Assembly: GCA_000715685.1 (NCBI GenBank)
Contig: KL569420.1
Span: 81,395 to 87,687, forward strand
Direction: 5' to 3'
DNA: 6,293 bases
From: Streptomyces lilacinus
GTDB taxonomy: Bacteria; Actinomycetota; Actinomycetes; Streptomycetales; Streptomycetaceae
The notes under the pieces are model-generated. The model saw only the letters and a list, made by a program, of their open reading frames with translations. It had not been told where the DNA came from and did not search any database. Position numbers and translations under genes: made by a program. This document shows positions 1 through 5,692 of the stretch, one piece after another (position 1 is the stretch's first letter; every line of letters begins with the position of its first letter).

Positions 1-990
1 CGGCCGGTCCAGGGCCAGGAAGACCAGGGCGACCAGCGCGACGGCGATGACCAGCACCGTCGCGTAGTACGCCATGTAGTCGCGCGCGATGATCAGGTGC
101 CGGATGAAGCGGAGGGCGTCCAGCCCGAAGTCGAAGCGCGAGCCCCACAGTCGCTGCACCTCGAAGTAGCCCAGCGGCCCGCCCCCGGAGTGCACGCCGG
201 CCCAGACGATGTAGCCGGCCCAGCCCAGCGGTGCCACGGCCGCGCTCGTCCACAGCCGCCAGTCCCGCCGGGCGCGCGGGTCGCGCCACAGATCGAACGC
301 GGCGGCGCACCAGACGGCGGCGGCCACGGCGACGGCGTTGGGCCGGGACAGCCCGGCGAGCAGGGCCAGGGCCCCCGCCCAGAGCCGGCGGCCGGTGAGC
401 AGGGCGTAGAGCGCCCAGGCGGCCAGGGCCGTCATCAGGGACTCGGTGTAGGCCATGGTCTGCACGATGGCGTGCGGCAACAGCCCCCACAGCAGCACCA
501 GCAGCGTGCCCACCCGGCGGCCGTGCAGCCGCTCGCCGACCGCGTACACGCCCCAGGCCGCCGCGCCCGCCGCCGCCCAGGCGACGAGCAGCCCGGCGGT
601 GACGACGCCCACCGGCAGCACCATGGTCACGGCCCGGACGAGGCCGGGGTAGAGCGGGAAGAAGGCGAGGTCGTTGAAGACGACGCCGGGGGTGGTGGGC
701 GAGGGCACGATCAGCCCGTAGCCGTGCCGGGCGATGCCGGTGTACCAGATGCCGTCCCAGAGGTGGCCGAGCAGCGTGCGGGGGTGCTTGCCGATCCACC
801 ACGCCCAGGCGGCCATCACGGTCATGCCGGTCAGCCGGACGGTGGCGTAGAGCCCCAGCGCGGGCAGGGCCCGGCGGAGCGCCTCCCGCACCCGGTCCAC
901 GCGGTCGCGGTGGCCGCCCCGCGGGGCGCGGCGCGGTCCGGGGGCCCGTACGGGCGGTGCGTCGCGGTGAACGGCTGGGCCGGCGGACAC
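1..990 (-). CDS. PIG-V-like integral membrane mannosyltransferase, 3' end cut by window
   Basis: The minus-strand frame is open from the window edge to a GTG at 988-990 and gives 330 residues; the C-terminus lies outside the window. The start is chosen because GGAGG sits 6 nt upstream and an in-frame TAG lies at 1009-1011. After an Arg/Pro-rich cytoplasmic N-terminus (1-35) come several hydrophobic segments (about 42-65, 118-150, 160-178, 187-200, 205-232, 248-266, 307-328). Motifs typical of the PIG-V/GT-C family are visible: WDGIWYTGIARHGY at 78-91, where Asp79 sits at the usual catalytic or metal acid position in the first extracytoplasmic loop; FPLYPGLVR at 111-119; AYTESL at 180-185; SRPNA at 215-219. 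Such enzymes transfer mannose from a polyprenyl-phosphate donor on the outer membrane face; the acceptor here is unknown. It is transcribed away from the other genes. The family call is from motifs alone; another GT-C glycosyltransferase remains possible. Confidence 0.85.
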   Translation of the reverse strand, partial: MSAGPAVHRDAPPVRAPGPRRAPRGGHRDRVDRVREALRRALPALGLYATVRLTGMTVMAAWAWWIGKHPRTLLGHLWDGIWYTGIARHGYGLIVPSPTTPGVVFNDLAFFPLYPGLVRAVTMVLPVGVVTAGLLVAWAAAGAAAWGVYAVGERLHGRRVGTLLVLLWGLLPHAIVQTMAYTESLMTALAAWALYALLTGRRLWAGALALLAGLSRPNAVAVAAAVWCAAAFDLWRDPRARRDWRLWTSAAVAPLGWAGYIVWAGVHSGGGPLGYFEVQRLWGSRFDFGLDALRFIRHLIIARDYMAYYATVLVIAVALVALVFLALDRP

Positions 991-996
991 GGGGCA

Positions 997-1001
997 CCTC
1001 C
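997..1001 (-). promoter_or_regulatory. Ribosome binding site of the mannosyltransferase
   Basis: On the minus strand GGAGG ends 6 nt before the GTG at 990. It is the strongest Shine-Dalgarno match in this part of the window and fixes the GTG start. The upstream in-frame stop at 1009-1011 excludes a longer protein. Confidence 0.8.
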
Positions 1002-1008
1002 GGTGCGG

Positions 1009-1092
1009 CTACGAGTACGGCTGCGAGTTCGGCTGCGGGGATGAGCTCGGGGATGAGCTGGGGGTGAGCTGCGGCATGAGCTGCGGGGATGA
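1009..1092. repeat. About seven tandem copies of a 12-bp imperfect repeat
   Basis: Reading the plus strand, units begin near 1009, 1021, 1033, 1045, 1057, 1068 and 1080. The last four start with GCT; the first three start with CTACG or CTGCG. Later units approximate GCTGCGGGGATGA, and TGAGCT recurs at 1042, 1054, 1065 and 1077. Unit lengths are 11-13 bp, mostly 12. The array ends 8 bp from the mannosyltransferase ribosome site, so it lies in that gene's 5' leader or promoter. A minus-strand frame across it would give Ser/Pro/Gln-rich repeats ending at the TAG at 1009-1011, which I consider non-coding. Confidence 0.75.
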
Positions 1093-1329
1093 TCCGGGCA
1101 TACCGACCATGCGGCGCGGGCCTCGCGCGCGCGACCGGGAAACGCCCGTAAGCGGTGCGCCTTCCACTCGCTCGGCCGCACGGCGGAGTGTCGGCGTGCC
1201 GGGGGCGGGGTGGGTGTGCTGGGAAGGCTCTCGCACGTCTCGGGGAAGCGTTCGCGGGAAAGCTTGTGCGCCGGATCGGAAGGCGTACGCGCGGGCTCTC
1301 GAGGCTCGGCGACGCGTGCGGGATCGGGC

Positions 1330-1356
1330 GTGCGTCGGGTGTGCGTCGGGTGTGCG
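1330..1356. repeat. 11-bp tandem repeat, about 2.5 copies
   Basis: GTGCGTCGGGT occurs at 1330-1340 and 1341-1351 without mismatch, followed by a partial GTGCG at 1352-1356. The period is about one helical turn. It lies in the middle of the gene-free region, with no gene close enough to assign a role. Confidence 0.75.
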
Positions 1357-1361
1357 AATAC

Positions 1362-1386
1362 CCGCCCCGGCGTCCCGGACGGGCGG
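1362..1386. other. GC-rich inverted repeat, possible hairpin
   Basis: CCGCCC (1362-1367) and GGGCGG (1381-1386) are perfect reverse complements with a 13-nt gap. The gap contains a further small palindrome, GTCC-C-GGAC (1372-1380). There is no T tract on either side. In DNA this GC-rich such a match may be chance, so I do not call it a terminator. Confidence 0.3.
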
Positions 1387-1690
1387 CGGTGGAATATGCA
1401 GAATGGGTGGACAACCCGCGCACAGAGGCTTGCGGGCGGCGTGCGATTTCCCAATGAACTGCCCTTGCGCGCCGGGGTGGTGCGCTTTCGGCGCCCGCCG
1501 TCGACGACTCCGCGCACACCCTCCCATCTGGTGCTTTTCCCCTTCTCCGGGCGGCTTCGGTACGCCGGTCTTTTGAACATTTGAACTGCATGGCCCTCGC
1601 GTGGATGGAAAGTTGCAGATGATGGGTAAAACTGCTGTGGGCGCCGCTCATTCGTGATTCCCTCTCATTCAGAGCCACGTTGAGACAACT

Positions 1691-1733
1691 CCCCGGAATC
1701 CCCGGAATCCCCGGAACACCGGAATCCATCCGG
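1691..1733. repeat. 9-bp CCCCGGAAT tandem repeats with adjoining hairpin
   Basis: CCCCGGAAT is at 1691-1699 and 1700-1708, and CCCCGGAAC at 1709-1717. These are followed by CCGGA (1719-1723) and TCCGG (1729-1733), a perfect 5-bp inverted repeat around a 5-nt loop. A second element, ACGGAACC, recurs at 1738-1745 and 1751-1758. The block lies 105-170 bp upstream of the DUF2617 start, a position suited to a promoter or leader element. I checked for the sigma-R type spacing (GGAAT-N18-GTT) after the first copies and did not find it. Confidence 0.65.
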
Positions 1734-1849
1734 CCGAACGGAACCCGAAAACGGAACCGAGGACCTCAAATGTGGGCATGAGCCGGCGCACTCGAAAGGA
1801 ATCTGGTCCTCCTCGGGACGGGCCGGCCCACCCTCCCCTGCTTGCTCGC

Positions 1850-1853
1850 GGAG
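1850..1853 (+). promoter_or_regulatory. Ribosome binding site of the DUF2617 gene
   Basis: GGAG lies 7 nt before the ATG at 1861, a normal spacing, and supports that start. Confidence 0.65.
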
Positions 1854-1860
1854 CCGACCC

Positions 1861-2379
1861 ATGCTCACCACCCTCAAGACCACCTACACCGATACCCGTG
1901 CCTCCGATCTCGCCTGGTGTCTGGGGAAGGAGCCCCTTCCCGCGCTGGCCGTGCTCGACCTGCAACTCGAGGAGTCGGCGGTGCAGTTGCGCCTGTTGGG
2001 CGCCTCCCACCAGGTCATACTCGAGGAGGAATCCGGAGTGTGCTCGGAGACGGTCGCCTGCATACCCGGCAGCCAGACCCCCCTGCCGCTCGGGGTCGCC
2101 AAGCGCGTGGGCGCATGGGAGTACGAATTCGCGGCGCGCGTCGAGACGCTCTCGCGCTGCTCCTTCGCGGGGCGCGCACAGGAACTGCTGGCGCTGGTCG
2201 CCGAGCACCCCCAGGGTCTGGCCGGAACGTTTCCCGGTGACCCCCACGCCTTCACCGCGCTCCTCGCCCAGCGCCGCGACGGTCAGATCAGCTGGCGCAC
2301 CTGGCACGCGTATCCGCAGGAGGGGCGGCTGGTCGCCACCCGGACCCGGGTGGGGGTGCGGATGCCCGTCGCCCTGTAG
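1861..2379 (+). CDS. DUF2617 family protein
   Basis: This 172-residue soluble protein has no signal peptide or membrane segment. I recognise it as DUF2617, a family common in Streptomyces, from the N-terminal run TTYTDTRASDLAW (7-19), the stretch LRLLGASHQV (43-52), CSETVACIPG (61-70), the PLPLGV run (74-79), WEYEFAARVE (86-95), the FAGRAQELL stretch (102-110), TFPGDPHAFTALLAQR (123-138) and the C-terminal YPQEGRLVATRTRV (151-164). The length is full for the family. The ATG is preceded by GGAG at good spacing. Its biochemical function is not established to my knowledge. The gene for a membrane aminopropyltransferase begins 97 bp downstream on the same strand; as I recall, the two families are often neighbours in actinomycetes, which suggests a shared polyamine or envelope role (inference). 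The gap may hold its own promoter, so co-transcription is uncertain. Confidence 0.85.
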   Translation: MLTTLKTTYTDTRASDLAWCLGKEPLPALAVLDLQLEESAVQLRLLGASHQVILEEESGVCSETVACIPGSQTPLPLGVAKRVGAWEYEFAARVETLSRCSFAGRAQELLALVAEHPQGLAGTFPGDPHAFTALLAQRRDGQISWRTWHAYPQEGRLVATRTRVGVRMPVAL

Positions 2380-2390
2380 GCGCCCCCCGT

Positions 2391-2414
2391 ATCCCCTTCG
2401 GATCCCCTGGGGAT
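2391..2414 (+). terminator. Weak candidate hairpin after the DUF2617 gene
   Basis: ATCCCC occurs at 2391-2396 and again at 2402-2407; either copy can pair with GGGGAT at 2409-2414. The first copy leaves a 12-nt loop; the second works only by shortening the stem. It begins 12 nt after the stop codon. No T tract follows (the next AT-rich run is GTATTAAA), so termination is only a possibility. Confidence 0.3.
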
Positions 2415-2433
2415 GCCCTCGTATTAAACCCTT

Positions 2434-2452
2434 GTGGGTGACAAGTGGGTGA
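2434..2452. promoter_or_regulatory. 11-bp-spaced GTGGGTGA direct repeat, candidate regulator site
   Basis: GTGGGTGA is present exactly at 2434-2441 and 2445-2452, an 11-bp period. A further GTGA follows at 2459-2462. CTTGT (2431-2435) and ACAAG (2441-2445) also form a 5-bp inverted repeat in the same place. The element lies just upstream of the putative -10 of the aminopropyltransferase gene. Read on the minus strand, each unit contains TCACC, matching five of seven positions of the GTTCACC half of a Streptomyces PhoP box, whose units are also 11 nt apart. Identity of the regulator is inference. Confidence 0.4.
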
Positions 2453-2464
2453 TGGATCGTGACG

Positions 2465-2470
2465 TAGCGT
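2465..2470 (+). promoter_or_regulatory. Putative -10 box for a leaderless aminopropyltransferase transcript
   Basis: TAGCGT fits the actinobacterial TANNNT pattern and ends 6 nt before the ATG at 2477, so transcription would start at or next to the start codon. No Shine-Dalgarno sequence is visible. A -35-like GTGACA (2438-2443, five of six to TTGACA) is present, but the 21-nt spacer is longer than optimal. The TAG of this hexamer is also an in-frame stop, which rules out any start further upstream. The box lies inside an imperfect inverted repeat, GTGACG-TAG-CGTTAC (2459-2473). Confidence 0.4.
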
Positions 2471-2476
2471 TACCGC

Positions 2477-3994
2477 ATGGTCCACCACCGCCCGGTACCG
2501 GCGCGGCTGCCCGTACCGGCCGGGCTCGGCCGCCTCGCCGTCCTGACCACGGTCTTCATCTGCGCCGCCTGCGGGCTGGTGTACGAGTTGGAACTGGTCG
2601 CCCTCGCCTCCTACTTGCTCGGCGACTCGGTCACCCAGGCCTCCGTCGTCCTGTCCGTGATGGTCTTCGCCATGGGCGTCGGCTCGCTGCTCGCCAAGCG
2701 GCTCCGCCGCCGCGCCGCCTTCGGCTTCGCCGCCGTCGAGGCGGTGCTCGCCCTGACCGGCGGCCTCTCGGCGATGGCGCTCTACGCCTGCTTCGCCTGG
2801 TACGGCCAGGCCCGGCTCGCCCTGGTGGGCTTCTCGCTCGTGATCGGCGTGCTGATCGGGGCCGAGGTGCCGCTGCTGATGACCCTGATCCAGCGCATCC
2901 GCCGACAGGACGCGGGCTGCGCCGTGGCCGACCTCTTCGCCGCCGACTACGTGGGCGCGCTGGTCGGCGGGCTCGCCTTCCCCTTCCTCCTGCTGCCGGT
3001 GCTGGGGCAGTTGACGGGCGCGCTGGTCACCGGCGCGGTCAACGCCCTGGCGGGCGGCGCCCTGGTGCTGTGGCTCTTCCGCGGCGACCTGTCGGTGCGG
3101 GCCCGCTGGACACTGCTCACCGCCAACGGGCTGGTGCTGGTGGTGCTGGCCGTCTGCGCGGCGCTCAGCGGCCTCTTCGAGGACGCCGCGCGGCACGCCG
3201 TCTACGGAGCGGACGTCCGGGTCGCGGTGCAGTCGGAGGTCCAGGAGGTCGTGCTGACCGGCGGGGGCGGCAGCGGCCGCCCCGTCTCGCTCTTCCTCGA
3301 CGGGCGACTCCGGGTCAGCGGGAGCGAGGAGTTCCGCTACCACGAGGCGCTCGTCCACCCCGCCATGGCCGGGCCGCACCGCCGCGTGCTGGTCCTCGGC
3401 GGCGGCGACGGCCTCGCCGTGCGCCAGGTGCTGCGCTATCGGGACGTCCGCTCGGTGACCGTCGTCGAGCTCGACCCGGCCGTGCTGCGCCTCGCCCGCA
3501 CCGACCCCGACCTCGTCGCCCTCAACGGTCGCGCCTACCGCGACGGGAGGGTGCGCGAGGTGGCCGCCGACGCGTTCGAGTGGCTGCGAGAGGGGCGCTG
3601 GGCGGGCGACGGTCCGTACGACGTGGTGATCTCCGACCTGCCCGAGCCGGCGCTCACGCCCAGCACGAAGCTCTACTCCCAGGAGTTCTACGGGCTGGTG
3701 GCCCGGACCCTCGCCCCCGGTGGCCGCATAGCCGTCCACGGCGGCGACCCCGGCGAGCGGCCGCGCACCTTCTGGACCGTGGACGCCACGGTCCGGTCCG
3801 TGGGCCTGTCCACCGCGCCCTACCGCGCCGGGGCGGTCACCGTGCGGGGGGAGCGGCGGGGGCGGGACTGGGGCTTCGTGCTCGCGGCCCGCTCGCCCGT
3901 ACGGCCGCGGTTGCCCGACGGGCGCGGCACCGAGCTGCGCCGGCCGTCGGGGCTGCTGCCGTCCACGCTGATGCACCCGCGCTATGCGGAGTGA
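2477..3994 (+). CDS. Membrane-fused polyamine aminopropyltransferase (spermidine synthase-like)
   Basis: The protein has 505 residues. The N-terminal half is hydrophobic, with about seven membrane segments (near 20-47, 55-73, 82-105, 113-136, 152-177, 180-200, 211-232). The C-terminal half is a cytoplasmic Rossmann-type spermidine synthase domain. Its hallmarks are [22 protein letters not shown] (starting at 274), the S-adenosyl-binding GGGDG loop (308-312), the acidic VVELDP strand end (329-334, Glu331 and Asp333), the active-site strand VVISDLPEP (383-391) and [11 protein letters not shown] (397-407). The soluble relatives transfer aminopropyl from decarboxylated S-adenosylmethionine to putrescine; for the membrane-fused form the true acceptor is uncertain. 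Asp387 matches the first active-site Asp of SpeE, but the second Asp of the D-x-x-D motif is Glu390. The ATG is the first start after an in-frame stop at 2465. It follows the DUF2617 gene and overlaps the convergent AraC gene by 13 bp. Confidence 0.9.
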   Translation: MVHHRPVPARLPVPAGLGRLAVLTTVFICAACGLVYELELVALASYLLGDSVTQASVVLSVMVFAMGVGSLLAKRLRRRAAFGFAAVEAVLALTGGLSAMALYACFAWYGQARLALVGFSLVIGVLIGAEVPLLMTLIQRIRRQDAGCAVADLFAADYVGALVGGLAFPFLLLPVLGQLTGALVTGAVNALAGGALVLWLFRGDLSVRARWTLLTANGLVLVVLAVCAALSGLFEDAARHAVYGADVRVAVQSEVQEVVLTGGGGSGRPVSLFLDGRLRVSGSEEFRYHEALVHPAMAGPHRRVLVLGGGDGLAVRQVLRYRDVRSVTVVELDPAVLRLARTDPDLVALNGRAYRDGRVREVAADAFEWLREGRWAGDGPYDVVISDLPEPALTPSTKLYSQEFYGLVARTLAPGGRIAVHGGDPGERPRTFWTVDATVRSVGLSTAPYRAGAVTVRGERRGRDWGFVLAARSPVRPRLPDGRGTELRRPSGLLPSTLMHPRYAE

Positions 3995-4875
3995 GCACGG
4001 GTGGAGCTCCGGAAGGCGCCGGGGGACAGGCCCGCCCTGTGGTGGAAGAACTTCGAGAAGTTCGCGGCGTCGTCGAAGCCGAGCCGCTCGGCGATCCGGG
4101 CCGCCGGCAGCTCGCTGTGCGCCAGGAGCCGCTTGGCCTCGAGCATCACCCGCCGGTCGACGAACTCCTTGGCCCCCACGCCGGCCGCCGCCAGCGTCGC
4201 GCGGGAGAGCGTGCGGGAGGAGTAGCCGAGCGCGCGGGCGTAGTCGGCGACGCGGTGGAGGCGGGCGAAGTCGCGCTCGACGGCGGCGCGGAAGCGGACG
4301 AAGGCGTCGCCCGGCGCCGGCGTGCCGCTCGCCGCGGCGGTGACGTGCGTCAGGCGCAGCACGAGTACGGACAGCAGGTGCCGCAGCACGTCGGCGTGCA
4401 GGTCGGGCGGCAGCCGGCTGCCGGTGCGGAAGTCGGTGGCCAGGTGGCGCACGGCGCAGAAGACGGCCTCCCGGTCGTCGCCGACCGGCCGCCACAGCAC
4501 CGGGCGGAAGGGGTCGTCGGCCGCCTCCGAGACGGCGGTCCCGGGCGGCAGGAAGCCGGGCTGGACGAGGACGACGGTGCCCTCGAGCGCGGCGACGTCG
4601 CCGAAGCCCTGCACCTGGCCGGGGCGGACCCACAGCACCGCGCCCGCGTCGAGGGCGTGGGTGGTGAAGTCGACGGTGTGGGCGGCCGAGCCGGAGTCGA
4701 CCGTGATGATCTGATGGAAGTCCAGCCGCTGCGGCCGGGCCAGCAGGCCCTCGGGGGCGCGGTCGCGCAGCGCGGCGAGGGTCAGCACCTCGACGCCGGC
4801 GGGGGTGCCGGGCGGGGCGGCGTAGGCGAGGTCGACGATCTCGCCGTTCGGGGCAACGTGTCGCTTTTTCACCAT
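3982..4875 (-). CDS. AraC-family transcriptional regulator
   Basis: The 297-residue protein has a typical AraC layout. An N-terminal cupin-like sensing domain (about 20-175) includes the stretch [13 protein letters not shown] (50-62) and [11 protein letters not shown] (82-92). The C-terminal double helix-turn-helix domain (about 195-293) has the first HTH around 207-230 ([20 protein letters not shown]), the linker [14 protein letters not shown] (241-254) and the second HTH with [29 protein letters not shown] (261-289). The frame is open far upstream, across the next two genes, but ATG 4875 matches the usual N-terminus and domain length; the longer frame is antisense shadow. No Shine-Dalgarno is obvious; a TAGGCT 11 nt upstream suggests a nearly leaderless mRNA. 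It is divergent from the NAD(P)H-binding protein gene, its likely target, and probably regulates itself too (inference). The inducer is unknown. Confidence 0.9.
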   Translation of the reverse strand: MVKKRHVAPNGEIVDLAYAAPPGTPAGVEVLTLAALRDRAPEGLLARPQRLDFHQIITVDSGSAAHTVDFTTHALDAGAVLWVRPGQVQGFGDVAALEGTVVLVQPGFLPPGTAVSEAADDPFRPVLWRPVGDDREAVFCAVRHLATDFRTGSRLPPDLHADVLRHLLSVLVLRLTHVTAAASGTPAPGDAFVRFRAAVERDFARLHRVADYARALGYSSRTLSRATLAAAGVGAKEFVDRRVMLEAKRLLAHSELPAARIAERLGFDDAANFSKFFHHRAGLSPGAFRSSTRAHSA

Positions 4876-4886
4876 GGCTGGGCGCG

Positions 4887-4892
4887 AGCCTA
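4887..4892 (-). promoter_or_regulatory. Putative -10 box of the AraC regulator gene
   Basis: On the minus strand TAGGCT ends 11 nt before the ATG at 4875, implying a leader of only a few nucleotides. The surrounding 10-mer GGTAGGCTCG (4885-4894) recurs exactly upstream of the CoxG-like gene (5691-5700). No good TTGACN lies 17-18 nt upstream. Confidence 0.4.
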
Positions 4893-4957
4893 CCTGGCTG
4901 GTGGGTGGTGGGGACCCTAGCGTGGTCGTCAGGAACAACAGTGGTTGACCAGTAAAC

Positions 4958-4962
4958 AGGAG
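4958..4962 (+). promoter_or_regulatory. Ribosome binding site of the NAD(P)H-binding protein gene
   Basis: AGGAG lies 6 nt before ATG 4969. This decides the start against the in-frame TTG at 4945, which would add eight residues and would place this site inside the coding region. Confidence 0.8.
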
Positions 4963-4968
4963 CACCCC

Positions 4969-5628
4969 ATGGCGAAGATCGCCCTCTTCGGCGCCACCGG
5001 AACGATCGGCAGCCGCGTCCTGCGCGAGGCGCTCGAGCGCGGCCACCAGGTCACGGCGGTCGTGCGCGACCCCGCGAAGGGCGCCGAGCTCGTCGAGCGG
5101 CACCCCGGCCTCGCCGTCACCACCGGCGACGTCCTCGACCCGGCGTCGGTCACCGACGCGGCGCGGGGCCAGGACGTCGTCGTCAGCGCCGTCGGCGGCG
5201 GGGACGGGCCCGGCCACCTCGCGACCATCGAGCCGGCGGCGAAGTCGCTGGTCGCGGGCCTGCGGGAGCTCGGCGACGGCGCGCCGCGGCTCATCGCCGT
5301 CGGCGGCGCGGGCTCGCTGCGCATGCCGGACGGGAAGCGGGTGTGGGACGCGGAGGGGCTGCCGGAGTTCCTGCTGCAGATCATGCACGCGCACGGCGAC
5401 GCGCTGGACTTCTACCGCACTGTCTCCGACGTGCGCTGGACCAACATCAGCCCCGCCGGCACCATCGAGCCGGGCGAGCGCACGGGCACGTACCGCACCG
5501 CGCTCGACGACCTCGTCGTGGACGCGCAGGGCCGCAGCCGCATCTCCGCCGAGGACTACGCGGTGGCGCTCGTCGACGAGATCGAGAACCCGAAGCACGT
5601 GGGTGAGCGCTTCACGGTCGGAGAGTGA
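4969..5628 (+). CDS. Atypical short-chain NAD(P)H-binding oxidoreductase (YwnB/NmrA-like)
   Basis: The 219-residue protein is a compact Rossmann fold of the NAD(P)H-binding (PF13460-type) atypical SDR group. The dinucleotide loop GATGTIG is at 8-14, directly after the first strand (IALF), and VVRDP (31-35) follows the second strand, its Arg suited to NADP phosphate. TGDVLDP (52-58) marks the acidic end of the third strand, VVVSAVGGG (70-78) the fourth and LIAVGGAGSL (108-117) the fifth. NISPAGTIEPGERTG (159-173) resembles the substrate-side loop of the group. No classic YxxxK catalytic pair is visible, as usual for this group. The length is normal and there are no membrane segments. The substrate is unknown; relatives include flavin or quinone reductases and stress proteins. 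Divergence from the AraC gene suggests control by that regulator. A hairpin directly after the stop suggests a single-gene unit. Confidence 0.88.
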   Translation: MAKIALFGATGTIGSRVLREALERGHQVTAVVRDPAKGAELVERHPGLAVTTGDVLDPASVTDAARGQDVVVSAVGGGDGPGHLATIEPAAKSLVAGLRELGDGAPRLIAVGGAGSLRMPDGKRVWDAEGLPEFLLQIMHAHGDALDFYRTVSDVRWTNISPAGTIEPGERTGTYRTALDDLVVDAQGRSRISAEDYAVALVDEIENPKHVGERFTVGE

Positions 5629-5642
5629 CCGTCTTCTGACGG
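5629..5642 (+). terminator. Candidate hairpin terminator after the oxidoreductase gene
   Basis: CCGTC (5629-5633) and GACGG (5638-5642) form a perfect 5-bp stem with a TTCT loop, starting at the base after the TGA stop. No U tract follows, which is common for actinobacterial hairpins but weakens the call. Confidence 0.4.
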
Positions 5643-5646
5643 AAAG

Positions 5647-5665
5647 TTCGATCGGATTCGACCGG
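5647..5665. repeat. 9-bp direct repeat upstream of the CoxG-like gene
   Basis: TTCGATCGG (5647-5655) and TTCGACCGG (5657-5665) differ at one base and are spaced 10 bp apart, about one helical turn. They lie roughly 40-60 bp before the predicted transcription start of the next gene, a usual place for an activator site. This role is inference. Confidence 0.5.
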
Positions 5666-5692
5666 GGCGGGACCGGTGCGGGGCCCGGTGGG

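Larger units (their letters stand above)
991..1860. other. 870-bp gene-free intergenic region between divergent genes
   Basis: I see no convincing gene here. The open frames on both strands are Arg/Pro/Ser-rich, match no family I recognise, overlap one another and lack good ribosome sites. Part of the stretch (about 1560-1680) is clearly less GC-rich than the surrounding genes, as expected for promoter DNA. It must carry the promoters of both the mannosyltransferase (leftward) and the DUF2617 gene (rightward). It contains several short direct repeats: a 12-bp array at 1009-1092, an 11-bp repeat at 1330-1356, two TTTGAAC copies at 1572-1578 and 1580-1586, 9-bp CCCCGGAAT units at 1691-1717, and ACGGAACC at 1738-1745 and 1751-1758. 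A small RNA or short peptide cannot be excluded. Confidence 0.7.
4876..4968. promoter_or_regulatory. Shared divergent promoter region, AraC regulator / oxidoreductase
   Basis: These 93 bp separate the divergent starts and must hold both promoters and any operator. TAGCGT (4918-4923, plus) is a -10 candidate for the oxidoreductase, giving a leader of about 40 nt with a ribosome site. TAGGGT (4919-4914, minus) overlaps it and could be a second -10 for the regulator. Small inverted repeats lie nearer the oxidoreductase: CAAC-agtg-GTTG (4937-4948) and TGGT-TG-ACCA (4942-4951), possible operator parts. A G-rich run, GGTGGGTGGTGGGG (4900-4913), lies on the plus strand. Assignment of individual boxes is tentative. 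Confidence 0.5.

Noticed and set aside
97..1044. Plus-strand 315-residue open frame opposite the mannosyltransferase
   Set aside because: It is rich in Gly/Pro/Arg/His with no domain, while the opposite strand encodes clear membrane segments and PIG-V motifs. It is an antisense shadow of GC-rich DNA.
1009..1527. Minus-strand 172-residue frame upstream of, and in frame with, the mannosyltransferase
   Set aside because: It stops before the GTG start, has no recognisable domain, is Arg/Pro/Ser-rich and ends in translated DNA repeats. I saw no sign of frameshift joining it to the next gene.
831..1580. Minus-strand 249-residue frame across the intergenic region
   Set aside because: Low-complexity Arg/Pro/Thr/Ser composition; it overlaps the mannosyltransferase 5' part in the wrong frame.
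1691..1758. Sigma-R type promoter built on GGAAT
   Set aside because: No GTT at 18 nt from the first two GGAAT copies.
2288..4633. Minus-strand 781-residue frame opposite the aminopropyltransferase
   Set aside because: Composition is a typical GC-rich antisense shadow; the sense strand carries a complete seven-helix protein with SAM-binding motifs.
2434..4920. Plus-strand 828-residue frame across aminopropyltransferase and AraC genes
   Set aside because: Out of frame with both real genes and extremely Arg/Ala/Gly-rich.
4945..4968. TTG start of the oxidoreductase at 4945
   Set aside because: The AGGAG at 4958-4962 fits ATG 4969, and MAKIALFGATG is the usual N-terminus for the fold.
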